Assembly: GCA_009924965.1 (NCBI GenBank)
Contig: RFQN01000083.1
Coordinates: forward strand, 1-6,420
DNA: 6,420 nucleotides
From: Verrucomicrobiota bacterium
GTDB lineage: Bacteria > Verrucomicrobiota > Verrucomicrobiia > Opitutales > UBA953
Direction of reading: 5' to 3'
Positions 4,827 to 6,420 of the stretch are shown in pieces. The position numbers were made by a program, and so were the translations under genes. The notes beneath the pieces were generated by a model. The model did not search any database, was not told the DNA's origin, and was given only the letters and a program-made list of their open reading frames with translations. Within the stretch, counting starts at the first letter, position 1; each line of letters opens with the position of its first letter.

Positions 4827-6420
4827 TCAGTGGTGCTCTTTGCCCATCAGGTGGCGCACCCACGGCACGAGCGCGAGCAGCACGACGGCCATGACGCCCA
4901 CGACGATGGCCTGGTTGCTGAAGAAGCGCGCGAGGGCCGTCGGGTCCTTCGAAGAGAAGTCCGCCGACAGGGTGCCGGAGAGCTTGTTGCCCAGCGCGGT
5001 CGCCAGGAACCAGACCCCGAGGACGAGGCCGGTGAGGCGCGCGGGCGCGAGCTTGCTCATCGTGCTCAAGCCGACCGGGCTGAGGCACATCTCGCCCAAC
5101 GTCTGCAGGAAGTACACGCCGATCAGCCACCAGGGGCTGACCTTGCCGGCGACGATGCCTTGGGCCGCCGGCACCATCAGCGCGAACGATAGCCCCAGGA
5201 AGATCAGGCCGAAGACGAACTTGAGCGCGACCGACGGTTGGCGCGTCCCGAGCGTCACCCACAGCCAGGCGAAGAAAGGGGCGAGGACGATCACGAAGAG
5301 CGCGTTGACCGATTGGAACCAAGAGGACGGGAAGGGCAGGCCGAGCAGCTCGGTGCGCGTGAGCTCGTCCGCAAACAGCGTCAGCGAAGTCCCGGCCTGT
5401 TCGAAGACCGCCCAGAACAAGACGGCGGCGATGAAGAACACGCCGATGGCCGCAATGCGCTTGCTATCGTCGTCCTTGCGAAAGACGCCGAAGTAAAGGA
5501 CGACGAGGATGGGTAGGGAGTAGATGGTGTAGGCGAGCCAGACGTACGGGACGGGTTGCCAGGCTAGCGAAAGAGAACGGTCAATGACCGGAACCAGAAA
5601 GGAGTCCTTTCGATCCGATTGCATCATCAGGTAGAGCAGGACAAAAGTCCCAGTTGCCACGAGTGCGAGCCGCCCCCACGGACGTTGGTGCTGGGCTTCG
5701 GGGGCGTCGCCGACGTGGCGAATCCAGTTGAGGCGTCGAACGTAGACCCACATGCCGAGCGTCATGCCGACGCCTGCGGCCCCGAAGCCCCAATGCCAAG
5801 AGTGCAACGGGTCGAGCCCCCAATTGATAATATGATGGCGGAAACTGTGGATCACGAAGTGGTTATCGCCTATAGTGAAGGTGAAGTCTTCAGCGCTTTG
5901 GGCCAGCCAGCCGGTCACCAACGGCGCGGCGAACGCCCCGATGTTGATGCCCATGTAGAAGAGCGAGAACCCGGCGTCGCGGCGGGCGTCACCGCGGTGG
6001 TAGAGCCCGCCGACCAGCGTGCTGATGCTTGGCTTGAGTAGGCCCGTGCCGACGGCGATGAGGATGAGTCCGAGGTAGAACGTGGGGACGGAGTTCAGCG
6101 CTAAGGTGTAGTGGCCGGTGGTGATGATGAAGCCGCCGATGAGCACCGCCCGGCGGGCGCCGATGAAGTTGTCCGCGATGAAGCCGCCCAGGATGCAGAG
6201 CATGTAGCTCGACATGACGTAGTTGCCGTAGACCGAGGAGGCCTGCTGCTGGGAGAAGCCCAGGCCGCCCGCGGCCATCGGGGCGATCATGAAGAGCATT
6301 AGGAGGGCCCGCATCCCGTAGTACGAGAAGCGTTCCCAGAGCTCCGCGAAGAAGAGGTTGCTCAGGCCCTTGGGGTGCCCCCCGATCCCGCCGGTATGGA
6401 GCTCCTCCGGGACGTGCGGG
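4827..6420 (-). CDS. Proton-dependent oligopeptide transporter, POT/PTR2 family (5' end missing)
   Basis: The visible 530 residues lack only a short N-terminus beyond the window. An internal ATG at 6314 is not the start, because the frame stays open to the edge and holds the family's ExxER motif, AELWERFSYYG (visible residues 25-35, positions 6315-6347). Other POT marks in order are IADNFIGARR (81-90), GLLKPSIS (126-133), the second PTR2 signature FSLFYMGINIGAF (151-163), the TM7 glutamate in FWAVFEQ (335-341) and GEMCLSPVGLS (442-452). POT carriers import di- and tripeptides with protons across the inner membrane; the ExxER acids couple to protons and the TM10 glutamate contacts the peptide N-terminus. 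One unusual feature is a stretch of 36 residues before WHWGFGAAG that is longer than the usual loop. The gene is followed after three bases by the DUF3592-like gene. Specificity for dipeptides, tripeptides or another solute cannot be read from the sequence. Confidence 0.94.
   Translation of the reverse strand, partial: PHVPEELHTGGIGGHPKGLSNLFFAELWERFSYYGMRALLMLFMIAPMAAGGLGFSQQQASSVYGNYVMSSYMLCILGGFIADNFIGARRAVLIGGFIITTGHYTLALNSVPTFYLGLILIAVGTGLLKPSISTLVGGLYHRGDARRDAGFSLFYMGINIGAFAAPLVTGWLAQSAEDFTFTIGDNHFVIHSFRHHIINWGLDPLHSWHWGFGAAGVGMTLGMWVYVRRLNWIRHVGDAPEAQHQRPWGRLALVATGTFVLLYLMMQSDRKDSFLVPVIDRSLSLAWQPVPYVWLAYTIYSLPILVVLYFGVFRKDDDSKRIAAIGVFFIAAVLFWAVFEQAGTSLTLFADELTRTELLGLPFPSSWFQSVNALFVIVLAPFFAWLWVTLGTRQPSVALKFVFGLIFLGLSFALMVPAAQGIVAGKVSPWWLIGVYFLQTLGEMCLSPVGLSTMSKLAPARLTGLVLGVWFLATALGNKLSGTLSADFSSKDPTALARFFSNQAIVVGVMAVVLLALVPWVRHLMGKEHH

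Noticed and set aside
4561..5322. 253-codon minus-strand open frame in another frame of the transporter
   Set aside because: The Arg/Pro/Gly-rich product is typical of a shifted frame in GC-rich DNA. The correct frame carries clear POT motifs.
4573..5496. 307-codon plus-strand open frame opposite the transporter and DUF3592-like gene
   Set aside because: It crosses two well-supported minus-strand genes, and its product is Ser/Thr/Arg/Lys-rich with no hydrophobic core or motif. It is a shadow of GC-rich coding DNA.

Overview
The window looks like ordinary chromosomal DNA from a GC-rich bacterium. It has four nearly abutting transcription blocks, tight gene spacing, and no sign of phage, insertion sequence, CRISPR array or RNA gene. 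A classical menaquinone gene (menC), a divergent IMP dehydrogenase, a proton-coupled peptide transporter and a membrane-anchored Pro/Lys/Glu-rich protein would suit a Verrucomicrobia (Opitutales-like) chromosome. That placement rests on general gene style and remembered family resemblance, not on a marker gene, so it is only a suggestion.

Layout. On the minus strand at the left edge are the first 13 codons of an unidentified gene (1-39). It overlaps the stop of the complete menC (36-977) by four bases; the gene order suggests it may be menE. A 93-bp divergent intergenic region (978-1070) separates menC from a plus-strand cluster. That cluster is an IMP dehydrogenase-family gene (guaB-like, 1071-2645), a single-pass membrane protein with a recoded amino-acid repeat (2661-3581), and exonuclease III (xth, 3578-4345), which starts on a GTG overlapping the previous stop. 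The gaps of 15 nt and -4 nt suggest one transcript. The right third is a minus-strand pair: a POT/PTR2 oligopeptide transporter (4827 to beyond 6420, 5' end cut by the window) and, three bases downstream, a two-helix membrane protein resembling DUF3592 (4293-4823). The 3' end of this last gene overlaps the 3' end of xth by 53 bp, tail to tail.

How the genes work together. menC, with the following gene if that is menE, would make o-succinylbenzoate and its CoA thioester for menaquinone. The guaB-like gene would control guanine nucleotide supply, and xth repairs abasic sites and trims 3' ends. The membrane protein between them has no recognised function. The transporter brings in di- or tripeptides with protons, and its small membrane partner may be an accessory or merely co-transcribed.

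I found no convincing new multi-gene system. The points most worth a second look are the unusual residues around the active site of the IMP dehydrogenase-like protein, the tethered repeat protein between guaB and xth, and a His-rich, low-GC insertion in the peptide transporter.
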